Shown piece by piece: positions 32,496-40,902 of a stretch of 46,151 bases of DNA. Under the pieces are notes generated by a model that saw only the letters and a list, made by a program, of their open reading frames with translations, was not told where the DNA came from and made no database searches. Each line of letters begins with the position of its first letter. The stretch's first letter is position 1. The stretch covers positions 1 to 46,151 of the forward strand of contig JACRCK010000090.1 in the NCBI GenBank assembly GCA_016219065.1, given 5' to 3'. The position numbers and the translations under genes are program-made. This stretch comes from Deltaproteobacteria bacterium. Lineage in GTDB: Bacteria > Desulfobacterota > RBG-13-43-22.

Positions 32496-35400
32496 ATGGC
32501 CAAGGAAAAACCGCGTCCCGCCAAATCATTTCCTGAGCGCAAATCCGCGACAGCCCTCGTAAAAAGTCGTTTAACCCCTCAGGCAGCAGAAGAGAACCCG
32601 GCCTTCCCTATCATCGGCCTGGGTGCTTCCGCCGGCGGACTGGAGGCTCTGGAACGGTTTTTTGCCTGGGTACCTCTCGATATCGGCATGGCCTTCATCA
32701 TCGTCCCCCATCTCGATCCGGATCATGCCAGCCTGATGACCGAGCTTTTACGACGGGTTACCCAACTGGAGGTCAGCGAGGCGCAAGATGGAGTGCAGGT
32801 CAAACCCAACAGGGTGTACGTGATCCCTCCCAATAAAGACCTGTCCCTGTACCAAAGGACCATCCATCTGGAAACACCCGCCGGGCCCCGGGGATTACGG
32901 ATGCCCATTAACTCTTTTTTCCGCTCCCTGGCCGAAGACCAGGGCGAACTGGCGACGGCCATCATTCTTTCCGGGACCGGAACGGACGGCACCCAGGGCC
33001 TCCGGGCCATCCATGGCGCCGGGGGCATGGTCATGGTTCAAACGCCCGACTCGGCCAAGTACCCGGGAATGCCCCATAATGCGATACAAACCGGCCTGGT
33101 TGACTATGTCCTTCCTCCGGAAAAGATGCCCTCCCAACTGGCGCGTTACGGGCAGCGATCCGGCCGGCGATCCGGGCTTACGGCGGCGAAGGAAGTCCAT
33201 TTACAGAAAATCCTGGCCCTGGTCCGATCCCGGACGGGCCACGATTTTTCCCTGTATAAAAAAACGACCATTCAACGCCGGATCGAGAGGCGGATGAGCC
33301 TCCATGGGATTGAAGACCTTTCCGATTACCAACGTTATCTGCAGGAAAACCCGGGAGAGAGCCGGTTACTCTTCAACGATTTCCTCATCGGGGTAACCCA
33401 ATTCTTCCGGGACCCGGAAGCCTTTGAAGCGTTGGAAAAGGTCTTGCGGAAAACCATCGAGGACGGGCCGGAGGTCCGCACCTTTCGGGCCTGGATACCC
33501 GGGTGCGGAACCGGAGAGGAAGCCTATTCGGTGGCCATGGTCATCCGGGAAGGGCTGGACGAAGTTAAACGAAATTGGAAGGTCCAAATCTTTGGCACAG
33601 ACATCGATGACGAGGGAATCAACCGGGCCCGCAGCGGAATCTATTCGAATAATATCGTCGAGGATGTGCCGCCCGACCGCTTGAAGCGGTTTTTTATAAA
33701 ACTGGAAGATGATTCCTACCGGGTCAAAAAAGAGATCCGGGAGATGATCGTTTTCGCCGTCCAGGACCTGGCCAAGGACCCCCCCTTCACGAAACTGGAC
33801 CTCCTCAGTTGCCGAAACCTTCTGATCTACTTTGAAGCGGAGTTACAGAGCAGGCTTTTGCCCCGCTTCCATTACAGCCTGCGACCCGGCGGGATCCTCT
33901 TTCTCGGAGCTTCGGAAACGATAGGTAAATTTACCGACCTCTTTGCGGTCAGCGACCGGAAATGGAAAATTTACCGGACCAAGAAAACCCTCTCGCCGGT
34001 TCGGGAAGAAATATGGGGGAGCGCCTCCTGGGTCGCCCAGGTCCCCTCCCGGTTCGGAGAAGGGGGAGCGCTTAAGAAAGCGGGGGAAATCGACATCATT
34101 CCCGATGTGCGACGAAAGCTCCTCGAAACTTTTGTCCCTCCGTCGGCGGTGGTGAATGCGCAAGGGGAGCTCCTTTACCTCCATGGCCCTACCGGGAAAT
34201 ATCTGGAGCTGCCCCGCGGACATCCGAATTGGAGCATTTTCGACATGGCCCGCGACGGCCTGCAGTTTGAACTGCGTTCCGGGATCCGCTTCGTCCTGAC
34301 CGAGTTGAAAGAGCGACGCTATGTAAACCTGAAGGTCAAGACCACCCAGGGCTACCAACCGGTCAACCTGACCATCAAGCCCTTTGCCACGGCTCCAGAA
34401 AATCAGGGGCTGGCGCTGGTCACCTTCGAAGAGATCGTCGAAGAAGAAAAGCGACCGCCGGATGGAAAAAGCCGGCCCCCTGAAGGGGAGACGGAAAAGC
34501 GGTCCCAGGTGTTGGAACAGGAACTCGCCTATACCCGGGAATCCCTCGAGGGCACGATTGAAGAACTGCAGACCGCGAACGAGGAGGCCCGGTCGGCGAA
34601 CGAAGAAATGCAATCGACCAATGAAGAGCTGCAAAGCGCCAATGAAGAACTGGAGACCTCCCGGGAGGAACTGCAATCCATGAACGAGGAGCTGCTGACC
34701 CTCAACACGGAGCTGCAGGAGAAAATCGAGCTGCTCTCCCAAGCCGAGAAGGATGTGAAGATCCTCCTCGACAATACCCGGATCGGGATCATTTTCCTGG
34801 ACAACCAACTCGGCATCCAACGGTTTACCTCCGAAGCCACGAAGATATTCAGTCTCATTCCGGGGGACGTCGGGCGGCCCCTCCAACATATTCGTTCCAA
34901 CCTCGACGCCGACAACATCGAGGAGGACACTCAAGAGGTGCTGGAGACCCTTCAAAGCCGGGAAAAAGAGGTCCGCTCCCAGGACGGTACCTGGTACCTG
35001 ATGCGGATCATTCCAGACCGGCCTACCGAGAAAGGCCTTGCCGGACTGGTTCTTTCCTTTACCGATATTACGGAAATGAAGCATTCCGCCGAGGCCGTCA
35101 ACCAATTGAAGCTCGCCTATCAGGCGGCCCACGCCTTTTCGGAAAGCATTGTGGAAACGGTTCGGGAGCCTCTGCTGGTCCTCGACGAAGAGCTGCGGGT
35201 GGTTTCCGCCAACCGGTCTTTTTACCGGACCTTTCTCGTTTCCAGGGAAGAAACCGAAGGGCGGCTCATCTACGACCTCGGCCACCAGCAATGGGACCTT
35301 CCGGATTTAAAACGACTATTGGGGGAGATTTTGACTAAAAACAGCGAATTCGACGACTTCCTCGTTGAGCAGGAAGGTGCGGGCCTTGCGCGGAGGCGCC

Positions 35401-35510
35401 TGATGCTCAATGCCCGGAAGGTGGTCCAGCGCGAAGGCGGCGAAAAAGGGCTGATCCTGCTGGCGATCGAAGATGTTACGAATAACAGCGCTCATCACGG
35501 AGACGATTAG
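32496..35510 (+). CDS. CheB-CheR fusion with coiled coil and two PAS domains, no kinase domain
   Basis: This 1004-residue cytoplasmic protein starts with a CheB methylesterase domain (about 37-225; GASAGG, PHLDPDH, SGTGTDGTQG carrying the Ser-His-Asp set). A CheR methyltransferase follows (about 235-490; TQFFRDPEAF, WIPGCGTGEEAYSVAM, CRNLLIYFE). Then come a PAS-like region, a long coiled coil (about 665-750, repeated ANEE/TNEE/SREE), and two PAS domains (about 755-860 and 875-1000). CheB lacks a receiver domain. Related large fusions often end in a histidine kinase; here that part is a separate gene 43 bases downstream. Its targets are unknown, since no chemoreceptor is nearby. Confidence 0.92.
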   Translation: MAKEKPRPAKSFPERKSATALVKSRLTPQAAEENPAFPIIGLGASAGGLEALERFFAWVPLDIGMAFIIVPHLDPDHASLMTELLRRVTQLEVSEAQDGVQVKPNRVYVIPPNKDLSLYQRTIHLETPAGPRGLRMPINSFFRSLAEDQGELATAIILSGTGTDGTQGLRAIHGAGGMVMVQTPDSAKYPGMPHNAIQTGLVDYVLPPEKMPSQLARYGQRSGRRSGLTAAKEVHLQKILALVRSRTGHDFSLYKKTTIQRRIERRMSLHGIEDLSDYQRYLQENPGESRLLFNDFLIGVTQFFRDPEAFEALEKVLRKTIEDGPEVRTFRAWIPGCGTGEEAYSVAMVIREGLDEVKRNWKVQIFGTDIDDEGINRARSGIYSNNIVEDVPPDRLKRFFIKLEDDSYRVKKEIREMIVFAVQDLAKDPPFTKLDLLSCRNLLIYFEAELQSRLLPRFHYSLRPGGILFLGASETIGKFTDLFAVSDRKWKIYRTKKTLSPVREEIWGSASWVAQVPSRFGEGGALKKAGEIDIIPDVRRKLLETFVPPSAVVNAQGELLYLHGPTGKYLELPRGHPNWSIFDMARDGLQFELRSGIRFVLTELKERRYVNLKVKTTQGYQPVNLTIKPFATAPENQGLALVTFEEIVEEEKRPPDGKSRPPEGETEKRSQVLEQELAYTRESLEGTIEELQTANEEARSANEEMQSTNEELQSANEELETSREELQSMNEELLTLNTELQEKIELLSQAEKDVKILLDNTRIGIIFLDNQLGIQRFTSEATKIFSLIPGDVGRPLQHIRSNLDADNIEEDTQEVLETLQSREKEVRSQDGTWYLMRIIPDRPTEKGLAGLVLSFTDITEMKHSAEAVNQLKLAYQAAHAFSESIVETVREPLLVLDEELRVVSANRSFYRTFLVSREETEGRLIYDLGHQQWDLPDLKRLLGEILTKNSEFDDFLVEQEGAGLARRRLMLNARKVVQREGGEKGLILLAIEDVTNNSAHHGDD

Positions 35511-35553
35511 CTTTTCCAAGACCGGAGCCGATTCAGACCAGAGGGGGGAAAAG

Positions 35554-38064
35554 ATGAAAAGAAAAGGCGAGCCTCCGAAAGATTCCCTGCGAAAAAAGGC
35601 CGAAACCTTCCTGGCCCGGCAGCCTGAACCGCCAGCCGATCCACCGGTGGAAAGCCTTCAACAACTGATCCACGAACTGCAGGTTCACCAGATTGAACTG
35701 GACATGCAAAATGAAGAGCTCCGTCGGCAGCAGGCCGAAAGCGATGAGGCCAAAGACCGCTACCGGGATCTATTCGATTTCGCCCCCCTCGGCTATTTCA
35801 CCTTTGATCCCGACGGAAGAATTGCGGAGGTAAACCTGACCGGCGCCGGCCTGCTCGACCTTCCGAGAACCCGGCTGATCGGTCGATCGTTTTTCTTGTT
35901 TGTGGAAAGGGACTTTCTGCCCCTGTTTCGCGCCCATTTGCAGAAAGTCTTCGCCACCCCGGTCCGCCAAACGTGCGAGTTGAAAATCAGACCCCGGCCG
36001 GAGAAATCAGCGCTCTATGTGGCGATCGAAAGCATCGCCGCCGGGCCGGGCGAAGCGATCCGGTGCCGCTCGGCCGTCATCGACGTCAGCGCCCGCAAAC
36101 GGCTGGAGGAGGACCTGCGGGAATACGAAAGCGCAATCGAGAATTCCCAGGACATCATAGCCGTAGTCGATGAAAATTACACCTACGTAATGGCCAACAA
36201 CCGGTTCCTTCAATACCAGGGCTTAACCCGGCCTCAGGTGCTCGGAAAAACGATCCGGGAAATTGTCGGCCGGGACGTCTTTGAAACCCTGATCCAGCCG
36301 AACGTCGATGCCTGCCTGCGGGGTAAGACCGTCCAATATGAAATGAAGCGCACGTATCCGGAACGGGGAGAAAGACATTTACTGGTAAAATATTTTCCGG
36401 TGGAGACCCCCAAGGGCATCACCCGGATCATAAGTGTTACCGAAGACATTACCGACCGGAAGCGGGCCGACAACCTGGCTCAGGCGAGGTTTCGGATATT
36501 GGCAGCGGGCCAGGCCCCTGCCATTTCCGTGCCTGATATTCTGCAGGGGACCCTGGATGAGATCGAAGCGCTGACGGGCAGCGCCATCGGGTTTTATCAT
36601 TTTCTGGAAGCCGCCCACGAAACAATTTCCTTGCAGACCTGGTCGACCCATACGCTGCAAAACCTCTGCACCGCCGAAGGCGTGGGCCGCCATTATCCCA
36701 TCTCCCAGGCCGGTGTCTGGGTGGATGCCGTGCGGGAGCGGCGCCCGGTCATCCATAACGACCTGGCCTCGCTGCCGCACCGCCGGGGGCTGCCCCCGGG
36801 ACATGCGCCGGTCATCCGGGAAATGGTCGTCCCTATCTTGCGAGGCGGTCAGGTCGTGGCCGTCATTGGCGTGGGGAACAAATCGTTCCCCTATGATCCG
36901 GCCGATGTCGAGATCGCTGCGCTGCTGGGCGACCTTTCCTGGGAAATCGTCGAGCGCCGGCGGGCCGAGTTGGCGCTGCAGGAAGTTCACGAGCGGGCGG
37001 CCTGGCTGGCGCGGTTTCCCGAGGAGAATTCCGGTCCCGTGCTGCGGGTAGACGTCGCGGGAAACGTTCTCTATTGCAATCCGGCTTCCATGGAAATGCA
37101 CGGCTGGACCTGCCAGGTTGGTCAACCGCTGCCCGACTTCCTCCACCCCCATTTCGGCCCGGCCTTGTCCAAAGGACAGGAGACGCACCTGGACCTGAAA
37201 GTAGGCCAAAGGTCTTATACCGTGACGTTCACCCCCTTCTCGGAAGAAGGCTACGTCAACATCTACGGGCTCGACACTTCCGAACGCAACCGGACCGTGG
37301 AGACCTTGCGAAAAAAAACTTTGGAACTTCAGCACCTGACCGATACCCTGGAACTGCGGGTCATCGACCGGGCCAGTGCCCTGACCCAGGCGAATGAATC
37401 GCTGCGGCAAATCTCCGTAAAACTCCTCTCGGCCCAGGAAGACGAGCGTAAGAGAATTGCCGGTGAAATTCATGATACCCTCGGGTCAACCCTGAGCGCC
37501 GCCAAATTCAAGGCCGGAGATCTGCTCCAGTGCGGGCAGACCCCCAACGAGGCCAGGGAATCGTTGAGCGCGATTATCCCTTTGATTCAGGAAAGCATCG
37601 ATGAATGCCGGAGGATCCAGATGGATTTACGACCTCCCATGCTGGACGATCTGGGTCTGCTGCCTACGCTCTCCTGGTTCTGCCGGAGGTTTCAGACGAT
37701 CTATTCGGGGATACGGATCGAACAGGAGGTGGGCCTCGAGGAAAGGGATCTGCCCGTTCCCCTTAAAATCGTTGTTTTCAGGGTGACTCAGGAAGCCCTG
37801 AACAACATCGCCAAATACAGTCAGGCGGACCGGGTCCTCCTGGTTTTACGCAAAAGAGGCAATCGGCTGGAACTCGTTATCCAGGATAACGGCCAGGGCT
37901 TTCCCTCCGGGAACCCCGCTTCTCCCCCGGACCTCCGAAAAGGACTGGGACTGACGAGCATGCAGGAACGAATCGAGTTTTCGGGCGGGTCCTTTGCCCT
38001 CCGTTCGACGGTGGGAAAGGGAACGACTGTTCGGGCCTCCTGGCCCCTTCCGGAAAAAGGTTAA
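35554..38064 (+). CDS. Soluble PAS-PAS-GAF-PAS histidine kinase (NarL type)
   Basis: This 836-residue protein has no signal or membrane segment. After a coiled N-terminus come PAS 1 (about 70-190), PAS 2 (about 190-310), a GAF domain (about 312-475) and PAS 3 (about 480-590). The HisKA_3 domain has the phospho-His in GEIHDTLG (about 638), and the ATPase is at 730-835 (NIAKYS, DNGQGFPSG, GLGLTSMQERIEFSGG). ATG 35554 is chosen because GAGGGGGGAA lies just upstream and the N-terminal coil starts there; an in-frame start at 35473 would overlap the previous gene. It probably takes signals with the CheB-CheR protein upstream (inference). Confidence 0.92.
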   Translation: MKRKGEPPKDSLRKKAETFLARQPEPPADPPVESLQQLIHELQVHQIELDMQNEELRRQQAESDEAKDRYRDLFDFAPLGYFTFDPDGRIAEVNLTGAGLLDLPRTRLIGRSFFLFVERDFLPLFRAHLQKVFATPVRQTCELKIRPRPEKSALYVAIESIAAGPGEAIRCRSAVIDVSARKRLEEDLREYESAIENSQDIIAVVDENYTYVMANNRFLQYQGLTRPQVLGKTIREIVGRDVFETLIQPNVDACLRGKTVQYEMKRTYPERGERHLLVKYFPVETPKGITRIISVTEDITDRKRADNLAQARFRILAAGQAPAISVPDILQGTLDEIEALTGSAIGFYHFLEAAHETISLQTWSTHTLQNLCTAEGVGRHYPISQAGVWVDAVRERRPVIHNDLASLPHRRGLPPGHAPVIREMVVPILRGGQVVAVIGVGNKSFPYDPADVEIAALLGDLSWEIVERRRAELALQEVHERAAWLARFPEENSGPVLRVDVAGNVLYCNPASMEMHGWTCQVGQPLPDFLHPHFGPALSKGQETHLDLKVGQRSYTVTFTPFSEEGYVNIYGLDTSERNRTVETLRKKTLELQHLTDTLELRVIDRASALTQANESLRQISVKLLSAQEDERKRIAGEIHDTLGSTLSAAKFKAGDLLQCGQTPNEARESLSAIIPLIQESIDECRRIQMDLRPPMLDDLGLLPTLSWFCRRFQTIYSGIRIEQEVGLEERDLPVPLKIVVFRVTQEALNNIAKYSQADRVLLVLRKRGNRLELVIQDNGQGFPSGNPASPPDLRKGLGLTSMQERIEFSGGSFALRSTVGKGTTVRASWPLPEKG

Positions 38065-38250
38065 AGAATCCGGCTCGGCGCCTGCCAAAAGACGACCAGC
38101 GAGGCACTTCCCGAACAACCCATCTTATTTAGTGGATTTTAAATTAAATTATTGAAGAGGGAAAATCCAAGATCATCCTGTTGCCCCACTGGATGATTTA
38201 AAAAACCAAGTTCAGGCAATATAGAATCTGGAAGGCAGGAGCGCACAAGC

Positions 38251-40683
38251 ATGAGCGACGACGAAAATCAGGATAGCCTTGAGGCCTTGGGGGATCCCCT
38301 TCAGCGCAAGGTGTTGATCAAAGGCGAAGACGACCGGCCGGCGGCCGGCGAAGAAGTCAGCACGGCGGTGGCCGACCCGAAGCGCGTCGAGCTGGTCTTG
38401 CGAGAAAGCGAAGAAAAATACCGACGACTCATTGAGACCACGGGCACGGGCTATGTGATCCTCGACGATCGCGGCCGCGTCACCGATGCCAATCAGGAAT
38501 ATGTCCGCCTGACCGGCCGACCGGAATTGGAAGCGGTCATCGGCCATAGCGTGCTGGAATGGACCGCCCCGCACGATCTTGAGCGTAACACGGCGGAAGT
38601 TCAAAAGTGCCTCGAGCAGGGTATGGTCCGCAACTTGGAGATTGACTATCTTACCCCCACCGGCCTGATTATCCCCGTGGAGATCAACGCCACCGTGCTG
38701 CGCACCTCAGACTCCCTCCGGATTTTGACCCTCTGCCGGGACATCTCCGAGCGTAAACGGGCGGAGGTATCGTTGCGGGAGAGCGAGGCGCGTTATCGCG
38801 CCCTCTTCGAAGCCAATCCCCATCCTATGTGGGTGTACGATCTGGAAACCCTCGCCTTCCTGGCGGTCAACGATGCGGCGGTAAGCCATTACGGTTTCAG
38901 CCGGGAGGAGTTCCTGGCCCTGACCATCGCCGATATCCGTCCGCCGGTAGACGTGCCCCATTTGCTGGAAAACGTGGACCGGGTAAAAGAAAAACGTTTC
39001 GACGAGGCCGATGTCTGGAAGCATCGCACCAAGGACGGCTCGATCATCGAGGTCGAGATCACGTCGCACTATATGGACTACCGGGGGCGAAGCGCCCGGC
39101 TGGTGCTGGCCTACGACATCACCGAACGCAAACGGTCGGAAGTGGCCGTGCGGGAGAGCGAGGCCCGTTATCGGGCCCTTTTTGAGGCCAATCCCCAGCC
39201 CATGTGGGTGTATGATTCGGGAACTCTCGCCTTCCTGGCGGTCAACGACGCGGCGGTGGCCCATTATGGTTTCAGCCGGGAGGAGTTCCAGGCCATGACC
39301 ATTGCCGACATCCGTCCGACGGAGGACCTGCCCCGGTTGTTGGAGATCCTGGCCCAGCCCGGAGAGCAGCGGGTCGACCGGAGCGGCACCTGGAGGCATC
39401 GCAAGAAGGATGGGTCCATCATCTACGTCGAGATCAGCTCCCATGTTCTGGAGTACGAGGGGCGGCGGGCGAAACTGGTGCTGGTCAACGACGTCACCGA
39501 ACGGTTACGGGCTGCGGAGGAGAAAGAAAAACTCCAGGCCCAATTGCTCCAGGCCCAGAAGATGGAATCGGTGGCCCGTCTGGCCGGCGGTGTGGCGCAC
39601 GATTTCAACAACATGCTTTCCGCGATCCTGGGCCATGCCGAGCTGGCGATGATGCAGTGCCACCCGTCGGAATCGATCCAGGCCGACCTGCAGGCTATCC
39701 AGAACGCCGCCCAGCGTTCCGCCCAACTCACCCGGCAACTGCTGGCCTTCGCCCGTACACAGACCGTAGCGCCCCAGGGCCTGGACTTGAACGACACCGT
39801 GGCCGGCCTGCTCAAAATGCTGCTCCGGTTGATCGGGGAGGATATCGATCTGGTCTGGATGCCGGCCCCGGGCCTTTGGCCGGTCAAGATGGACCCTTCC
39901 CAGATCGACCAGATTCTGGTGAATCTCTGCATCAACGCCCGGGACGCCATCACCGGAGTGGGCAAGATCACCATTGAGACGGAAAACAGCGCCTTCGATG
40001 AGGACTATTGCACGCTCCATCCGGATTTTTCCTGCGGCGAATATGTGCTGCTGGCCGTGAGCGACGACGGCTGCGGGATGGATCCGGAAATCCTCGATCG
40101 CCTTTTCGAGCCCTTCTTCACCACCACAGAAGTGGGCAAGGGCACGGGTCTGGGACTGGCAACGGTTTACGGGATCGTCCGGCAAAATGATGGTTTTATC
40201 AACGTTACCAGCGAAGCCGGCCAGGGGACGACCTTCAAGATCTATTTGCCCCGGTTTGCGGGAGCAGCCCTGGAGTCCATCCTCGCCGGTCCGCAGGAAG
40301 CCCCCCGAGGCCGCGGCGAGCTGGTCTTGCTGGTGGAGGACGAGGCGGCGATCCTGAACATGGGCCGGGCCATGCTGGAAGGGCTGGGTTACCAGGTACT
40401 GACGGCCGGGACGCCGGGCGAGGCCCTGCGCCAGGCGGAAGCCCATGCCGCCGAGATTAAGCTCTTGATCACCGACGTGGTCATGCCGGAGATGAACGGC
40501 CGGGAACTGGCGAAACTGTTGGGGGCCGTCAGACCGGGGCTGAAATGCCTTTTCACTTCCGGCTACACGGCCGAGATCATTGCGCACCGCGGTGTGTTGG
40601 ACGAAGGGGTCTGTTTCCTGGCGAAGCCGTTTTCCATAAACGACCTGGCCGTTAAGGCGCGCCAGATCCTGGAAGGCCGCTAA
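38251..40683 (+). CDS. Soluble hybrid histidine kinase: PAS-PAS-PAS-HisKA-HATPase-REC
   Basis: This 810-residue protein has three PAS domains (about 50-170, 173-295, 298-420), the last two near copies of each other. The classical HisKA has its phospho-His in [11 protein letters not shown] (about 449). The ATPase follows (about 550-665; [30 protein letters not shown]), then a receiver domain (about 689-808) with its Asp in LLITDVVMP and Lys in FLAKPFS. This is the NtrB-like hybrid type, a different lineage from the NarL-type kinases upstream. AGGAG precedes ATG 38251. A 186-base AT-rich gap separates it from the previous kinase, so it may have its own promoter. Confidence 0.92.
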   Translation: MSDDENQDSLEALGDPLQRKVLIKGEDDRPAAGEEVSTAVADPKRVELVLRESEEKYRRLIETTGTGYVILDDRGRVTDANQEYVRLTGRPELEAVIGHSVLEWTAPHDLERNTAEVQKCLEQGMVRNLEIDYLTPTGLIIPVEINATVLRTSDSLRILTLCRDISERKRAEVSLRESEARYRALFEANPHPMWVYDLETLAFLAVNDAAVSHYGFSREEFLALTIADIRPPVDVPHLLENVDRVKEKRFDEADVWKHRTKDGSIIEVEITSHYMDYRGRSARLVLAYDITERKRSEVAVRESEARYRALFEANPQPMWVYDSGTLAFLAVNDAAVAHYGFSREEFQAMTIADIRPTEDLPRLLEILAQPGEQRVDRSGTWRHRKKDGSIIYVEISSHVLEYEGRRAKLVLVNDVTERLRAAEEKEKLQAQLLQAQKMESVARLAGGVAHDFNNMLSAILGHAELAMMQCHPSESIQADLQAIQNAAQRSAQLTRQLLAFARTQTVAPQGLDLNDTVAGLLKMLLRLIGEDIDLVWMPAPGLWPVKMDPSQIDQILVNLCINARDAITGVGKITIETENSAFDEDYCTLHPDFSCGEYVLLAVSDDGCGMDPEILDRLFEPFFTTTEVGKGTGLGLATVYGIVRQNDGFINVTSEAGQGTTFKIYLPRFAGAALESILAGPQEAPRGRGELVLLVEDEAAILNMGRAMLEGLGYQVLTAGTPGEALRQAEAHAAEIKLLITDVVMPEMNGRELAKLLGAVRPGLKCLFTSGYTAEIIAHRGVLDEGVCFLAKPFSINDLAVKARQILEGR
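38761..39510 (+). repeat. Internal 375-base tandem duplication (PAS domains)
   Basis: The segments beginning near 38761 and 39136 are closely similar for their whole length; for example both encode [15 protein letters not shown] and then [15 protein letters not shown] and HYGFSREEF. They encode PAS domains 2 and 3 of the hybrid kinase. Confidence 0.85.
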
Positions 40684-40737
40684 TCCCGTTGGCTGAAACA
40701 AACGATCCTGGTAACAGGTTGGGCTTTTTAAAAACGT

Positions 40738-40845
40738 TTTCACCGCTGAGGACGCAGAGAATAATAATTTTTCTTTGGCGGGATCCCGCCTGCGGCGGGA
40801 CGCCAAAGAAAAACTGCTGCGTTCTCAGCGTCTCTGCGGTGAATA
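40738..40845. repeat. Inverted repeat of the ACCGC(A/T)GAGACGC type
   Basis: The left arm TTCACCGCTGAGGACGCAGA and the right arm ending GCGTCTCTGCGGTGAATAG are imperfect reverse complements. The inner parts (TTTTTCTTTGGCG and CGCCAAAGAAAAA) also pair. A GATCCCGCCTGCGGCGGGA hairpin sits at the centre. The element lies between convergent genes, where it may also act as a terminator. Such long palindromes occur widely in environmental bacterial genomes. Confidence 0.8.
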
Positions 40846-40902
40846 GGCCTTTCAGAAGGCTGAATAGTTACCGTTCTTTTTACACGGTGTATTGCCAGGG
40901 GG

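Noticed and set aside
39505-40806. Minus-strand frame of 433 codons
   Set aside because: It is antisense to the hybrid kinase, whose HisKA, HATPase and receiver motifs are unmistakable.
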